This document shows, piece by piece, positions 33,569-42,287 of a stretch of 64,000 nucleotides of DNA. Position numbers and translations under genes: made by a program. Below the pieces are notes generated by a model. It made no database searches and was not told the origin of the DNA. It saw nothing but the letters and a program-made list of their open reading frames with translations. Positions within the stretch are counted from its first letter, which is position 1. The number at the start of each line of letters is the position of its first letter. The DNA is taken from assembly GCF_002924445.1 (NCBI RefSeq), contig NZ_PIGG01000023.1, forward strand, positions 62,001 to 126,000, read 5' to 3'. The stretch is from Minwuia thermotolerans (lineage in GTDB: Bacteria; Pseudomonadota; Alphaproteobacteria; Minwuiales; Minwuiaceae).

Positions 33569-35599
33569 ATGAGCGAGACGAAGGACGCGCTGGTCGTGTT
33601 CATGCCCTCGGGCCGGCGGGGCCGGTTCGCGCACGGCACGCCGCTGCTCGACGCCGCGCGGTCCCTTGGCGTCTATGTCGAAAGCGTCTGCGGCGGACGG
33701 GGGCTCTGCGGCCGCTGCCAGGTGACGCCGACCGCCGGGCGTTTCGCGAAGCACAAGATCACCTCCAGCCCGGAGACTCTCAGCGCCGTGGGCGACGTCG
33801 AGGCGCGCTACACCCGGCGCCGTGCGCTGCCCGCCGACCGCCGGCTCTCCTGTCAGGCCAGGATCGGGGGCGATCTGGTGGTCGACGTGCCGACGGATTC
33901 GGCGGTCAACAAGCAGATCGTGCGCAAGCGCGCGGAGACCCGCCATATAGACCGCGACCCGGCGGTGCGGCTGATGTATGTCGAGGTGGCCGAACCCGAC
34001 ATGGCCAATCCCAGCGGCGATCTCGACCGCCTGCAGCAGGCGCTGGCCCGCGAGTGGATGGTCGATGGCGCGCGCCTCGACCCGCCGCTGTTGCCGCATC
34101 TGCAGAAGGTATTGCGGGCGGGCGGCTGGAAGGTCACCGCGGCGATCCACGATGACAGCGCCGGACCGGTGATCATCGGGCTCTGGCCGGAACTGCGCCA
34201 GCGCGCCTTCGGGCTCGCCGTGGATATCGGCTCCACCACCATCGCCGCACATCTGGTCGACCTGATGAGCGGCCGTACCGTCGCTTCCGCCGGCACCGCC
34301 AACCCGCAAGTGCGCTTCGGCGAGGATCTGATGAGCCGCGTGTCCTACGTGCTGATGAACCCGGATGGCCTGCCGGCGCTGACCGAGGCGGTGCGCGGGG
34401 CTGTCTCCGGGCTGATCGACAAGGTCGCGGCAGAGGCGAATGCGGGCCGCGACGACATCATGGACGCCACCTTCGTCGGCAATCCGGTGATGCACCACAT
34501 CTTCCTCGGCCTCGATCCGACCGAACTCGGCGGCGCGCCTTTCGCGCTGGCCGTCTCGGGCCCCGTCGCCGTGCCGGCGCGGGAGATCGGCGTGGAGATC
34601 CACCCCGGCGCGCGCGTCTACGTCCTGCCCTGCATCGCCGGCCATGTCGGCGCCGACGCCGCCGCCGCGACCCTGGCCGAGGCGCCGCACCGGGGCGAGG
34701 CGATCACCCTGCTGGTCGATGTCGGCACCAACGCCGAGATCGTACTCGGCAGCCGCGACCGGCTGCTGGCGGCCTCTTCGCCCACCGGGCCGGCCTTTGA
34801 GGGCGCGGAGATATCGTGCGGCCAGCGTGCGGCGCCAGGCGCCATCGAGCGGGTCCGCATCGACCCGGAGACCCTGGAGCCGAAGATCAAGGTCATCGGC
34901 TGCGACCGCTGGTCCGACGAGCCGGAGTTCGCCGTGGAGAGCCCGGCGGTCGGCGTGACCGGCATCTGCGGCTCCGGCATCGTGGAAACCATCGCCGAGA
35001 TGTTCCTTGCCGGCATCATCGACGAGGACGGCGTGGTCGACGGGACAATGCTCGAACGCTCCGACCGCGTCGTCTCGGACGGCCGCACCTTCAGCTACGT
35101 GCTCTGGCGCGAAGGCAGCGTGGCGGTGCGCGTGACCCAGACAGACGTCCGCGCCATCCAACTCGCCAAGGCCGCGCTCTACGCCGGCGTGCGGCTGCTG
35201 ATGGACCGCCTCGGCGTGGAGAACGTGGACCGCATCCGCCTGGCCGGCGCCTTCGGCAGCTATATCGACCCGAAATACGCCATGGTGCTGGGACTGATCC
35301 CGGACTGCGCGCTGGATCAGGTGGCCGCCGTGGGCAACGCCGCCGGTACGGGCGCGCGCATGGCGCTGCTCAACCGCGGCCACCGCCGCGAGGTCGAGAA
35401 GCTGGTGCGCGACGTCGAAAAGATCGAGACGGCGATGGAGCCGAAATTCCAGGCGCATTTCGTCAGCGCCATGGCCTTTCCCAACAAGACCGAGCCCTTC
35501 CCGCGCCTGGCCGAAGCGGTCGCCCTGCCCGTCCGCTCGGGACCGGCGGCGGGCGATCCGCCCCGGCGCCGCGGCGGCCGGCGCCGGCGCACCGGCTGA
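33569..35599 (+). CDS. RACo-type corrinoid-protein reductive activator (DUF4445)
   Basis: The 676-residue protein joins an N-terminal 2Fe-2S ferredoxin domain (Cys41, Cys47, Cys50, Cys95) to a long ASKHA-fold ATPase with LAVDIGSTTIAAHLVDL (about 220-236) and LVDVGTNAEIVLG (about 385-397). Such proteins reduce inactive cob(II)alamin proteins of methyltransferase systems using ATP. In aerobic alphaproteobacteria they accompany MttB/MtgB-type methyltransferases and corrinoid proteins. None is next to it here, so its partner is elsewhere. The ATG at 33569 is the start of the ferredoxin domain. The tail is Arg-rich. Its stop abuts the stop of the convergent next gene with no spacing. Confidence 0.85.
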   Translation: MSETKDALVVFMPSGRRGRFAHGTPLLDAARSLGVYVESVCGGRGLCGRCQVTPTAGRFAKHKITSSPETLSAVGDVEARYTRRRALPADRRLSCQARIGGDLVVDVPTDSAVNKQIVRKRAETRHIDRDPAVRLMYVEVAEPDMANPSGDLDRLQQALAREWMVDGARLDPPLLPHLQKVLRAGGWKVTAAIHDDSAGPVIIGLWPELRQRAFGLAVDIGSTTIAAHLVDLMSGRTVASAGTANPQVRFGEDLMSRVSYVLMNPDGLPALTEAVRGAVSGLIDKVAAEANAGRDDIMDATFVGNPVMHHIFLGLDPTELGGAPFALAVSGPVAVPAREIGVEIHPGARVYVLPCIAGHVGADAAAATLAEAPHRGEAITLLVDVGTNAEIVLGSRDRLLAASSPTGPAFEGAEISCGQRAAPGAIERVRIDPETLEPKIKVIGCDRWSDEPEFAVESPAVGVTGICGSGIVETIAEMFLAGIIDEDGVVDGTMLERSDRVVSDGRTFSYVLWREGSVAVRVTQTDVRAIQLAKAALYAGVRLLMDRLGVENVDRIRLAGAFGSYIDPKYAMVLGLIPDCALDQVAAVGNAAGTGARMALLNRGHRREVEKLVRDVEKIETAMEPKFQAHFVSAMAFPNKTEPFPRLAEAVALPVRSGPAAGDPPRRRGGRRRRTG

Positions 35600-36148
35600 T
35601 CAGCCGGGGAAGCGTGCGGCGAAGTCCTCCGGTTCCAGCTCCGCCGTTTTCGCGACGAAGCTGATCGTGTGATAGTTGCCGCAGAGCGCCAGGATCTCGA
35701 GCTGCTGTTCGGCGTTCCAGGCGGCGCGGAAGGACTCGCGACGCGCCGGCGCCGGCGCGCCTTCGCGGCAGATGTCGTCAACCACATCCAGCAACAGCCG
35801 CTCCGTCGCGTCTTCCCAGCAATCGGCCGACCCGCCCTCGCCCGCCGTCGCCCGGACCTGCGCCTCGGCGAACCCGACATGACTGCCGAAGGCCGCGACA
35901 TGCACGCCCCACTCGTACTCGCAGCGCAGATTGGCGGTGACCCGGAGGATGACGATCTCGCGCTGCCGCATCGGCAAAGGACTCTCCGGGTCCAGCAGGT
36001 TCGCCACGCCCTTCCTGAGGAAACGGGTGCTGTTGGCGAAGCTGCGGAACAGCTTCAGGACATAGCCGTCGCGTTGCGGATAGCGGGACAGCAGATCGGC
36101 GACCTCGGGCGCATAGGGCCGGGCGACCGGGGCGAGCGGATTGGACAT
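35600..36148 (-). CDS. Carboxymuconolactone decarboxylase family protein
   Basis: This 182-residue alpha-helical protein of the CMD/AhpD-like fold shows PMRQREIVILRVTANLRCEYEWGVHVAAFGSHVGFAEAQVRA (about 59-100). In the redox-active members this region has CxxC; here a single Cys (CEYEW) remains, so it is more like the decarboxylase or an uncharacterised group than the peroxidase. It is divergent from an HxlR regulator across a promoter with two identical-architecture operators, so it is probably under its control. Confidence 0.82.
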   Translation of the reverse strand: MSNPLAPVARPYAPEVADLLSRYPQRDGYVLKLFRSFANSTRFLRKGVANLLDPESPLPMRQREIVILRVTANLRCEYEWGVHVAAFGSHVGFAEAQVRATAGEGGSADCWEDATERLLLDVVDDICREGAPAPARRESFRAAWNAEQQLEILALCGNYHTISFVAKTAELEPEDFAARFPG

Positions 36149-36162
36149 GGCAACGGCCTTTC

Positions 36163-36179
36163 GCTACGTTTTTGGTAGC
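36163..36179. promoter_or_regulatory. HxlR operator, copy 1
   Basis: GCTACGTTTTTGGTAGC is an inverted repeat with arms GCTAC/GTAGC and a seven-base spacer. It lies 15 bases upstream of the carboxymuconolactone decarboxylase-family start at 36148. HxlR proteins bind TAC-N7-GTA-type palindromes, so the adjacent HxlR gene product is the likely binder. Confidence 0.72.
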
Positions 36180-36189
36180 AAATGTATAT

Positions 36190-36206
36190 GCTACATTTTT
36201 AGTAGC
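36190..36206. promoter_or_regulatory. HxlR operator, copy 2
   Basis: GCTACATTTTTAGTAGC has the same arms and the same seven-base T-rich spacer as the copy at 36163, with centres 27 bases apart. It ends 19 bases before the GTG of the HxlR gene. Placing one copy close to each divergent start fits joint repression of both genes. Confidence 0.72.
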
Positions 36207-36225
36207 GTCAATCGGAGAGCTACCC

Positions 36226-36567
36226 GTGACCCCAAGACCCGGAACGCCCGTACGCGGCTCGACCACCGGCAGACCGGTCATGGCCCTGCTGGACCTGCTG
36301 GGCCAGCGCTGGATGCTGCGCATCCTGTGGGAACTGCGGCGCGGCCCTTTGACCTTCCGGGCGCTCCGCGCCAGTTGCGACGATGTTTCGCCCACGGTGC
36401 TGAACGGCCGCCTGAAGTCGTTGCGCGAAGTGGGGATCATCCGCCTGGGCGATGACGGCTATGAAATGACGGCGATGGGTGAGGAGCTTGGCCGGCAGCT
36501 GCGCGGTCTGTCAGAATGGGCGGAGCGCTGGGCCGAGGCCCTGAACGCGGACGGGAGTACGCCATGA
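36226..36567 (+). CDS. HxlR-family transcriptional regulator
   Basis: This 113-residue winged-helix protein shows the HxlR/MarR-like core: ALLDLLGQRWMLRILWELRRGPLTFRALR (about 19-47), and SPTVLNGRLKSLREVGIIRL (about 54-73). The start is placed at a GTG (36226) because GGAGAG lies six bases upstream; a TTG at 36172 would run through the second operator. Two palindromic operators lie between it and the divergent CMD-family gene. The next gene, a cupin, overlaps it by four bases and is probably in the same transcript. Confidence 0.85.
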   Translation: MTPRPGTPVRGSTTGRPVMALLDLLGQRWMLRILWELRRGPLTFRALRASCDDVSPTVLNGRLKSLREVGIIRLGDDGYEMTAMGEELGRQLRGLSEWAERWAEALNADGSTP

Positions 36568-36935
36568 ACGAGATCTTCCACAGCCAGGACGGCGCCCTGC
36601 CGAAACCCACCGAAGGCACGCTGGTGCAGCGCACCGCGGGCACGTCCTGGCAGGAAAGCGACACTGAAGGCTTTCTGGTCAAGCCGCTGCACGAGGACCC
36701 GGACAGCGGCCACAGGACCTGGCTGATGAAGGTGGAGCCCGGCGCTTACGCGCCCCTGCACGCGCATCAGGAATACGAGGAGATCTACGTCCTGGAAGGC
36801 GAGTTCTACGACGCCGACACGACCTACAGGGCGGGCGATTTCGCCATACGCGCGCCCGGCACGCAGCACATCGCCGGCAGCAAGACCGGCGCGGTGGTCA
36901 TGCTGGTGTTCTCCCGCGCGCCGAAGGACGCGTAG
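36564..36935 (+). CDS. Cupin domain protein (ChrR-like)
   Basis: A 123-residue single cupin. The metal-binding first motif is seen as LHAHQEYEEIYVLEGEFYD (about 65-83: two His and Glu), and the second His lies in APGTQH (about 98-103). It overlaps the HxlR stop (ATGA). Small cupins next to HxlR and CMD-family genes suggest a redox- or quinone-responsive unit, but the reaction is unknown. Confidence 0.8.
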   Translation: MNEIFHSQDGALPKPTEGTLVQRTAGTSWQESDTEGFLVKPLHEDPDSGHRTWLMKVEPGAYAPLHAHQEYEEIYVLEGEFYDADTTYRAGDFAIRAPGTQHIAGSKTGAVVMLVFSRAPKDA

Positions 36936-36959
36936 CGGGAGCGCCCATCTTCGTCATCG

Positions 36960-37025
36960 CCCGGTTCAGCCGGGCTTTCCATCAGATCGGCACAGTGAAT
37001 GGGCTGCCCGGACGAGCCGGGCAGC
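36960..37025. terminator. Two hairpins between converging cupin and pdxY genes
   Basis: CCCGG-TTCAG-CCGGG (36960-36974) is followed by CTTTCC, and GCTGCCCGG-ACGAG-CCGGGCAGC (37003-37025) is a perfect nine-base-pair stem. They lie in the 107-base gap between two converging genes, where bidirectional termination is expected. T-runs are weak, so efficiency is uncertain. Confidence 0.45.
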
Positions 37026-37042
37026 GGCGGATTCCAATCGGA

Positions 37043-37870
37043 TCACAACAGCTCGATGCCCGGCAATGACGGCGGGTCGGCCAGCGCCGACTGGGCGACC
37101 ACGAGGGCGAGATCCTCGTCGCCGACCGCCTTCGACCAGGCAACGACCGCATGGACAGCGCCGGCGGCGTGACCCGCCGCTTCCTGCAGCTTCATCCCCT
37201 CCAGCCAGCGCGCCATGAAGACGCCGGCGAACAGATCGCCGGTGCCGTTGGGCGCATCCGGCACGACCGGCATTTCCAGACGCCACGCCCGGTCCGATGT
37301 CACCATCAGCACGGCGATGCGGTCCGCCCCCGCCGGCGCCGAAGTGCAGATCACCGCCTTTGCGCCCTTGGCGATCAGCGACCGCGCGGCGGCCAGCGCG
37401 TCTTCCGTGCGGGCGATTTCCATCTCCGCCAGCAGGCCGAGTTCGAAGCAATTCGGCAGCACGATGTCCGCCAGCGGCAGGAGCCGGTCGCGGATCACGG
37501 CCTCCACGCCATCGCGGACATAGACACCGGTATCGGCATCCCCGAGGATCGGATCGATCACATAGGGGATCGGGCCATCGCGGCGCAGGGCCTCGACCGC
37601 CTCCGCCATTGTCTCGCCGTTCGCCGCCTCCGCCAGATAGCCGGAGAAGACCGCCGAAGGCCGTCCGCGCGCCAGCACGGAACGGACCATCGCAGCCAGG
37701 GTATCCGGCGGCACGGCCAGGCCTTCCGGCTTCGCGTGGCCGGGATGGTGGCTCAGGACCACCGTCGGCACGTCCCAGACCTCGTGGCCCAGCCGGCGGA
37801 GCGCGAACGCGGTTGCCGAATTGCCCACATGGCCCTTCGCGACCTGGCTGGAGATGGACAGGATCGCCAC
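37043..37870 (-). CDS. pdxY: Pyridoxal kinase
   Basis: PdxY phosphorylates pyridoxal in vitamin B6 salvage. The 275-residue ribokinase-fold protein opens with the typical ILSISSQVAKGHVGNSATAFALRRLGHEVWDVPTVVLSHHPGH across about 3-46. The catalytic PNGTGDLFAGVF (about 207-218) supplies the Asp base and anion hole. YVIDPILGD and VLPNCFELGLLA are also family segments. It is divergent from the CoA-ester lyase gene. Confidence 0.9.
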   Translation of the reverse strand: MAILSISSQVAKGHVGNSATAFALRRLGHEVWDVPTVVLSHHPGHAKPEGLAVPPDTLAAMVRSVLARGRPSAVFSGYLAEAANGETMAEAVEALRRDGPIPYVIDPILGDADTGVYVRDGVEAVIRDRLLPLADIVLPNCFELGLLAEMEIARTEDALAAARSLIAKGAKAVICTSAPAGADRIAVLMVTSDRAWRLEMPVVPDAPNGTGDLFAGVFMARWLEGMKLQEAAGHAAGAVHAVVAWSKAVGDEDLALVVAQSALADPPSLPGIELL

Positions 37871-37942
37871 CCGCGCCCCCTCGTTGCAGAACCGATTCCG
37901 GCCTTTATAGTGCCGCCGGCTTCATTGAGGGAGATTTCGAAC

Positions 37943-38821
37943 ATGGCTGCCAACGTCCGTCCCCGCCGCTCGGTCCTCTACATGCCGGGCTCCAACGCCC
38001 GCGCGCTGGAGAAGGCGAAATCCATTCCCGCCGATGCGCTGATCCTCGACCTGGAGGATGCAGTCTCCCCGGACGCGAAGGCCCAGGCGCGCGAGCAGGT
38101 CTGCAAGGCGATCGCCGACGGCGGCTATGGCAAGCGGGAGATGATCATCCGCATCAACGGTCTCGACACGCCCTGGGGCGCCGACGACATGGACGCAGTC
38201 GCCAAGGCCGGCCCCGACGCGATCCTGGTGCCGAAGATCAACGACGCGGCGACCGTCGAGAAGCTGGTGGAGGCCATGGACGAGGCCGGCGCGCCGGCGG
38301 CCACGGCGCTGTGGTGCATGATGGAGACGCCGATCGGCATCCTGAATGCGAAGGAGATCGCCGCCGCCTCCAACCGCGTTGCGGTCTGGGTCATGGGCAC
38401 CAACGATATCGCCAAGGACACCGGCGCACAGCACACGGCCGACCGTCTGCCGATGATCACCTCGCTGGGTCTGTGCATGCTGGCGGCGCGCGCCTATGGC
38501 ATCCAGATACTCGATGGCGTCTACAACGACATCAAGGACGAGGAAGGCTTCAGGGCGATCTGCCGCCAGGGCCTGGAACTCGGTTTCGACGGCAAGACCC
38601 TGATCCATCCTTCCCAGGTCGGGCCCTGCAACGAGGTCTTCTCGCCGACCGAGGCGCAGCTGGAGAGCGCGGCGCGCATCGTCGCCGGCTTCGAGGAAGC
38701 CCAGCGCGAAGGCAAGGGCGTCGTCACCGTCGACGGCCGCATGATCGAGAACCTGCATGTCGAGCAGGCCAAGAAGCGGCTCGCCATGGCCGAGGCCATC
38801 AAGGAGCTGCAGGCGGCCTGA
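37943..38821 (+). CDS. HpcH/HpaI aldolase family CoA-ester lyase (CitE/malyl-CoA type)
   Basis: A 292-residue TIM-barrel enzyme of the citrate-lyase-beta group, which splits or hydrolyses acyl-CoA esters such as malyl-CoA or citramalyl-CoA. Family residues are visible: PRRSVLYMPGSN at the start, LDLEDAV (about 37-43), RINGLDTPWG (about 72-81), METPIGILN (about 135-143, metal Glu), VMGTNDIAKD (metal Asp), and GKTLIHPSQV. GAGGGAG lies eight bases before the ATG at 37943. No partner ligase or aldolase is adjacent, so the pathway is uncertain. Confidence 0.85.
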   Translation: MAANVRPRRSVLYMPGSNARALEKAKSIPADALILDLEDAVSPDAKAQAREQVCKAIADGGYGKREMIIRINGLDTPWGADDMDAVAKAGPDAILVPKINDAATVEKLVEAMDEAGAPAATALWCMMETPIGILNAKEIAAASNRVAVWVMGTNDIAKDTGAQHTADRLPMITSLGLCMLAARAYGIQILDGVYNDIKDEEGFRAICRQGLELGFDGKTLIHPSQVGPCNEVFSPTEAQLESAARIVAGFEEAQREGKGVVTVDGRMIENLHVEQAKKRLAMAEAIKELQAA

Positions 38822-38830
38822 CCGGCCGGC

Positions 38831-40903
38831 CTATTCCGGGGCGGTGTGGCTGGCCTCCAGCTCCAGCGCCTCGGCTGCGGCCCCCGGCCCGTCGCGCTGT
38901 GACAGGATCATCAATTCGAGGATGGGGACCGGCGCCTCCGCATCCGTGCCGATCTGCAGCGCGCCGCCCTCGCGAAGGAAGGCGGCCACCGCCTCACCGA
39001 TCCGCGCGGTCCGCGGCGTCCCGAAGGCGAGGCCCATCTGGGCCGCCTGCGCAGCCAGTCCTTCGCGCACCTGCGCGGCGGATTCGGGATCGCTGCCCCC
39101 CATCATGCGGAAGGCGATCCGCCGTGCGCCGCCGTCGGCCAGCCTGAACCGGAGACCGCTCAGGGCCCCCTGCATCATCTGGGCGTTGCGCTGCGCCTCC
39201 GGCTGGTTGCGCATTGCCTCGAAGTCCAGTTCCGACAGGCGCGCCGAGAACCCCGTCTCGGCCAGCCGGTCCGCCGAAAGCCCGAGCCGGCGCAGGTCGA
39301 TGACGCCGCCGGCGAGATCGATTCCCAGGTCGAAGCCCATGTCCAGATCGAGGCGTTCGAAGCCCTCGGCCCTCAGCGTCTCGATCAGGGGCCGGGAGGC
39401 GGGCCGCACCGTCGCCACGTCTTCCAGCCCGACCGTCATGCCGTCGACGGCGAAGGCGAAATCCACGCGGCCCTCGGCGTCGGCGCGAAAGGCGGACTGC
39501 TCGTAGCGGGCCACGGTCACCTCGCCGCCGTTGGCGAGCTGGATCCGCTGGTCCTCGACCAGCCAGCGGCCCAGGTCGAACGGCGGCACCGCCTCCGCAA
39601 TACTCGCCTCGCGGTAGTAGCCGCCCGCCGCGTCCAGTTTTTCAAGCGTGACCGGATCGCCCAGCACCCGACGCAGATAGGCGGGCAAGGCGCTCAGATC
39701 GATTCCCGAGACCACCGACCGCGCGACCGTGGAGCGGTTGCCGAAACGGTCCACCTGCGTCTGGTCCAGCATGACCGCCGTTTCGAGCTTCAGGCCACGC
39801 AGCGGACCGATCTCGACGCTGGCGATGCTCTGCTTCTGCAGGTCGCCCAGATCCACCAGCACGCCACGCATGACCGCCCGTTCCATACCTGTCTCCAGGC
39901 GGACGGCGCGCTCGAGGACAGTCACCGCCAGCTCGACCAGCGCCGCCAGCGCCTCCCTGTCGCGCGGCGCATCCTCCTGCGGCGCGGCGCGGAGCATGGC
40001 CGGATAGAGCGCAAACGACATCGGATCGAAACGGCCGCCGGCAATCTCGTAGCTTTCGTAGCCGACCTGGCCCTTCAGCGGCGCCTCGGCTTCGTCGCCG
40101 GCGGCTTCGCCGGATGCCGCGGGCGGCAGGTCGTAATCGACCAGGAAACCCTCGTGCGCCACTTCGGCGAAGCTGACCACGCCCTCCGCGCCATATGCGA
40201 TATCGCCGACCGCAAGGCGGCCCGAGATCACAGAGGCGTCGATCGACCGCTCCCAGTCCGGATGCCGCGCCCAAAGGCGCATTTCCAGAGACCCGGTCTC
40301 GGCGCGCGCGACGCTTCCGGCCGTTGCGCCCTCGAGCATCACGGACTTGAGTCTGCCCGTGGCCACGAACCCCTCGCTCGTCAGATCGAGCGCCAGGTCC
40401 TTCTGCACGAATCCGGCGACCTCCAGTCCGGCCGCGTTCACCAGCACGGGCGGCGCGAGACGCGCCGCGGACACGCGCTCCAGCGCGCCGGCTCCGCCTG
40501 TCAGCACGACAACGCCGTCGCTCGCCCGGGCGACGCTGATCCGCTGCCAGGAAAGGCGCTCGACAAGAGGCTGTTCCGGCGATCCATTGCCGGCCAGCGC
40601 GGCATCCAGGGCGCCCAGGTCATAGTCCCGGATCTCGACGTCCTCGAAGGACACCAGCAGCGGCGCCGACCGGCCGCCCGGCAAGGGCAGATCAAGACGG
40701 TCGGTGAACCGCGCCAGCGTCGCCCGGTCGTTCCAGTAGTCGACGCGCGCATCCTCGTGGCTCACCCGGTCGTCCCCCCGCCCGGCGCCATAGGAATCCA
40801 GCGCGGAACGGAACTGCTCCTCGGCATAGAGGGGCAGGCCGAACCAGACGCCGGCGGCCGCGACCGCGGCGACGATGACGCCGAGTACCAGAAAGCGTTT
40901 CAT
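38831..40903 (-). CDS. Large envelope protein of unknown function
   Basis: This 690-residue protein has an N-terminal hydrophobic helix (RFLVLGVIVAAVAAAGVWFGL, about 3-23) that should anchor it in the inner membrane or act as a signal. The body is long, beta-rich and without cysteines, with repeated strand-like segments. This recalls AsmA-like or YdgA/DUF945-like periplasmic proteins, but I do not recognise a specific family. It stands alone between the converging CoA-ester lyase and a co-directional HPt-like gene about 80 bases upstream. Confidence 0.7.
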   Translation of the reverse strand: MKRFLVLGVIVAAVAAAGVWFGLPLYAEEQFRSALDSYGAGRGDDRVSHEDARVDYWNDRATLARFTDRLDLPLPGGRSAPLLVSFEDVEIRDYDLGALDAALAGNGSPEQPLVERLSWQRISVARASDGVVVLTGGAGALERVSAARLAPPVLVNAAGLEVAGFVQKDLALDLTSEGFVATGRLKSVMLEGATAGSVARAETGSLEMRLWARHPDWERSIDASVISGRLAVGDIAYGAEGVVSFAEVAHEGFLVDYDLPPAASGEAAGDEAEAPLKGQVGYESYEIAGGRFDPMSFALYPAMLRAAPQEDAPRDREALAALVELAVTVLERAVRLETGMERAVMRGVLVDLGDLQKQSIASVEIGPLRGLKLETAVMLDQTQVDRFGNRSTVARSVVSGIDLSALPAYLRRVLGDPVTLEKLDAAGGYYREASIAEAVPPFDLGRWLVEDQRIQLANGGEVTVARYEQSAFRADAEGRVDFAFAVDGMTVGLEDVATVRPASRPLIETLRAEGFERLDLDMGFDLGIDLAGGVIDLRRLGLSADRLAETGFSARLSELDFEAMRNQPEAQRNAQMMQGALSGLRFRLADGGARRIAFRMMGGSDPESAAQVREGLAAQAAQMGLAFGTPRTARIGEAVAAFLREGGALQIGTDAEAPVPILELMILSQRDGPGAAAEALELEASHTAPE

Positions 40904-40986
40904 GAGGGGGGTCCAGACGAGGCGGTTGGCGACGCGGCCATTGTCGCCACCGGTCCCGCCGACGCAAGCCTCGGGCGGCCCGAAGT

Positions 40987-41538
40987 TCAGCCGCGCTCCG
41001 CCGCCGCCTGCTTGCGCGCCCGCTGCGCATCCTCCTGGGCCAGCCGCTGGCGCAGGCGGGCGTCCGGATCGGGGAACCTGTTGACCAGCTGCCGCAGACT
41101 GTCGAGCAGCACCGCCAGATCCCCCGCCGCCATGCCCGGCGAATGGCAGACCATGCGCAGCGCATCGAAATGGATTGTCAGCGGGCCGGGTTCGTATGCC
41201 CGCGCCTCCCCCATGCGGAACACCAGCTCGCAGAAATTGTCGGCGACGTCGGTGAGATCCTGGCGGCCGAAAGTGCCGGCGAGATCCCGGATCGACTGCG
41301 CTCGGGCGTAGACCGTCCGGTAGCGTTCGCCAGCCAAACCGCCCTGTTCGTGGACCTGGCGCATCAGGTCGGCCAGCGAAGCGAGGTCGTCGGCCAGCCA
41401 GGCTTCGAAATCCTCACGCAGGTTCTCGATCGCAGAGGCGCCGCGCCGCAGCGCCTCGTCGCGGCCGATGCGCGGCTTCTGGCGCGCGAGCTGCGAGAAG
41501 CGCGTGGGCAGGTGCTCGACAATGGCGTCATCGGTCAC
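40987..41538 (-). CDS. HPt-like helical protein lacking the phospho-histidine
   Basis: The 183-residue all-helical protein has a central stretch, YARAQSIRDLAGTFGRQDLTDVADNFCELV (split at about 77 and 106), that follows the histidine phosphotransfer pattern (HDLKGQGGTFG in alphaproteobacterial HPt proteins). At the position of the phospho-accepting His there is Gln81, so it should not accept phosphate there. It is directly followed upstream on the same strand by a single-domain response regulator (22-base gap), as true HPt/regulator pairs often are. It may have become a scaffold or inhibitor. The HPt relationship is my inference from the pattern. Confidence 0.6.
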   Translation of the reverse strand: MTDDAIVEHLPTRFSQLARQKPRIGRDEALRRGASAIENLREDFEAWLADDLASLADLMRQVHEQGGLAGERYRTVYARAQSIRDLAGTFGRQDLTDVADNFCELVFRMGEARAYEPGPLTIHFDALRMVCHSPGMAAGDLAVLLDSLRQLVNRFPDPDARLRQRLAQEDAQRARKQAAAERG

Positions 41539-41559
41539 TGCAAGGTTCCTTTGCCATGT

Positions 41560-42117
41560 TCAGCCGACCGACGCGCGGGCGGGTTCGACCGCGGCGTCGC
41601 CGGCCTCGTCGCCGATCGGGTCATCGTCCTTGCGGCGCGCCGGGCGATTCTCGCTCGCGTCGTCGCGGAAGCGCCGGCTGGGACCATTGTAACCGCTGGA
41701 GCTGACGAACGGCCGGGGCCTGTGCGCCACCCAGGCGAGACGGTCGTACAGGGACGTGACGCTGTGCGGCTTGACCAGCACCATGTTGGCGCCGCAGTCG
41801 CGGGCGGCCTGAACGTCGCGCAGGCGCGTATGACTGCAGGTGATCAGCACCGGAATGCTGCGCGCGAGATTGGTGCGGTCCGCCCTGAGTTCGCTGATGA
41901 ATGCCGCGCCCTTGCCCTCGCTCAGCCGGTAGTCGCAGATCATCAGGTCGACGCATTCGCCACCCAGCACTTCCCGGGCCGCCTCCACCGTCGTCACGGC
42001 GATGACGTTCCTGGCGCCCAGCGCGTGCAGCATCTCGCCGACGATGCGGCGCGATCCGTCGTGGGGATCGGCCACGAGGATGGTGACGTGCTCGAGATTG
42101 ACTTCCAGATGCGCCAT
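41560..42117 (-). CDS. Single-domain (CheY-like) response regulator
   Basis: A 185-residue receiver protein without a DNA-binding domain. Phospho-acceptor Asp62 lies in LMICDYRLSEG, the switch Thr or Ser in VLITCSH, and the Lys in VLVKPHS (about 114). Only one of the two usual acidic residues is clear at the start (Asp17). The C-terminal tail, with SSGYNGPSRRFRDDASENRPARRKDDD cut in the middle, is the basic tail typical of alphaproteobacterial CheY-like proteins that pair with HPt proteins. The ATG at 42117 is chosen as the start of the receiver domain. Confidence 0.85.
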   Translation of the reverse strand: MAHLEVNLEHVTILVADPHDGSRRIVGEMLHALGARNVIAVTTVEAAREVLGGECVDLMICDYRLSEGKGAAFISELRADRTNLARSIPVLITCSHTRLRDVQAARDCGANMVLVKPHSVTSLYDRLAWVAHRPRPFVSSSGYNGPSRRFRDDASENRPARRKDDDPIGDEAGDAAVEPARASVG

Positions 42118-42287
42118 GCAATGGCCGCCGCAATTTCCGAACGATTGTTCACGAATGGTCGCTGCGATCCTGGACGGTGACGGTAAACAGCTCGTTAGCG
42201 GCGGGTTCAAATGCCCGATGGCCGTCACCATGTCGCAGGCGGGTACCGGCGCGCGCCGGACCCGCTGAGGGAACAAGGAGCAAACAA

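Noticed and set aside
33527-35458. A 643-codon reverse frame across the RACo gene
   Set aside because: Shadow of the RACo frame, with no recognisable motif.
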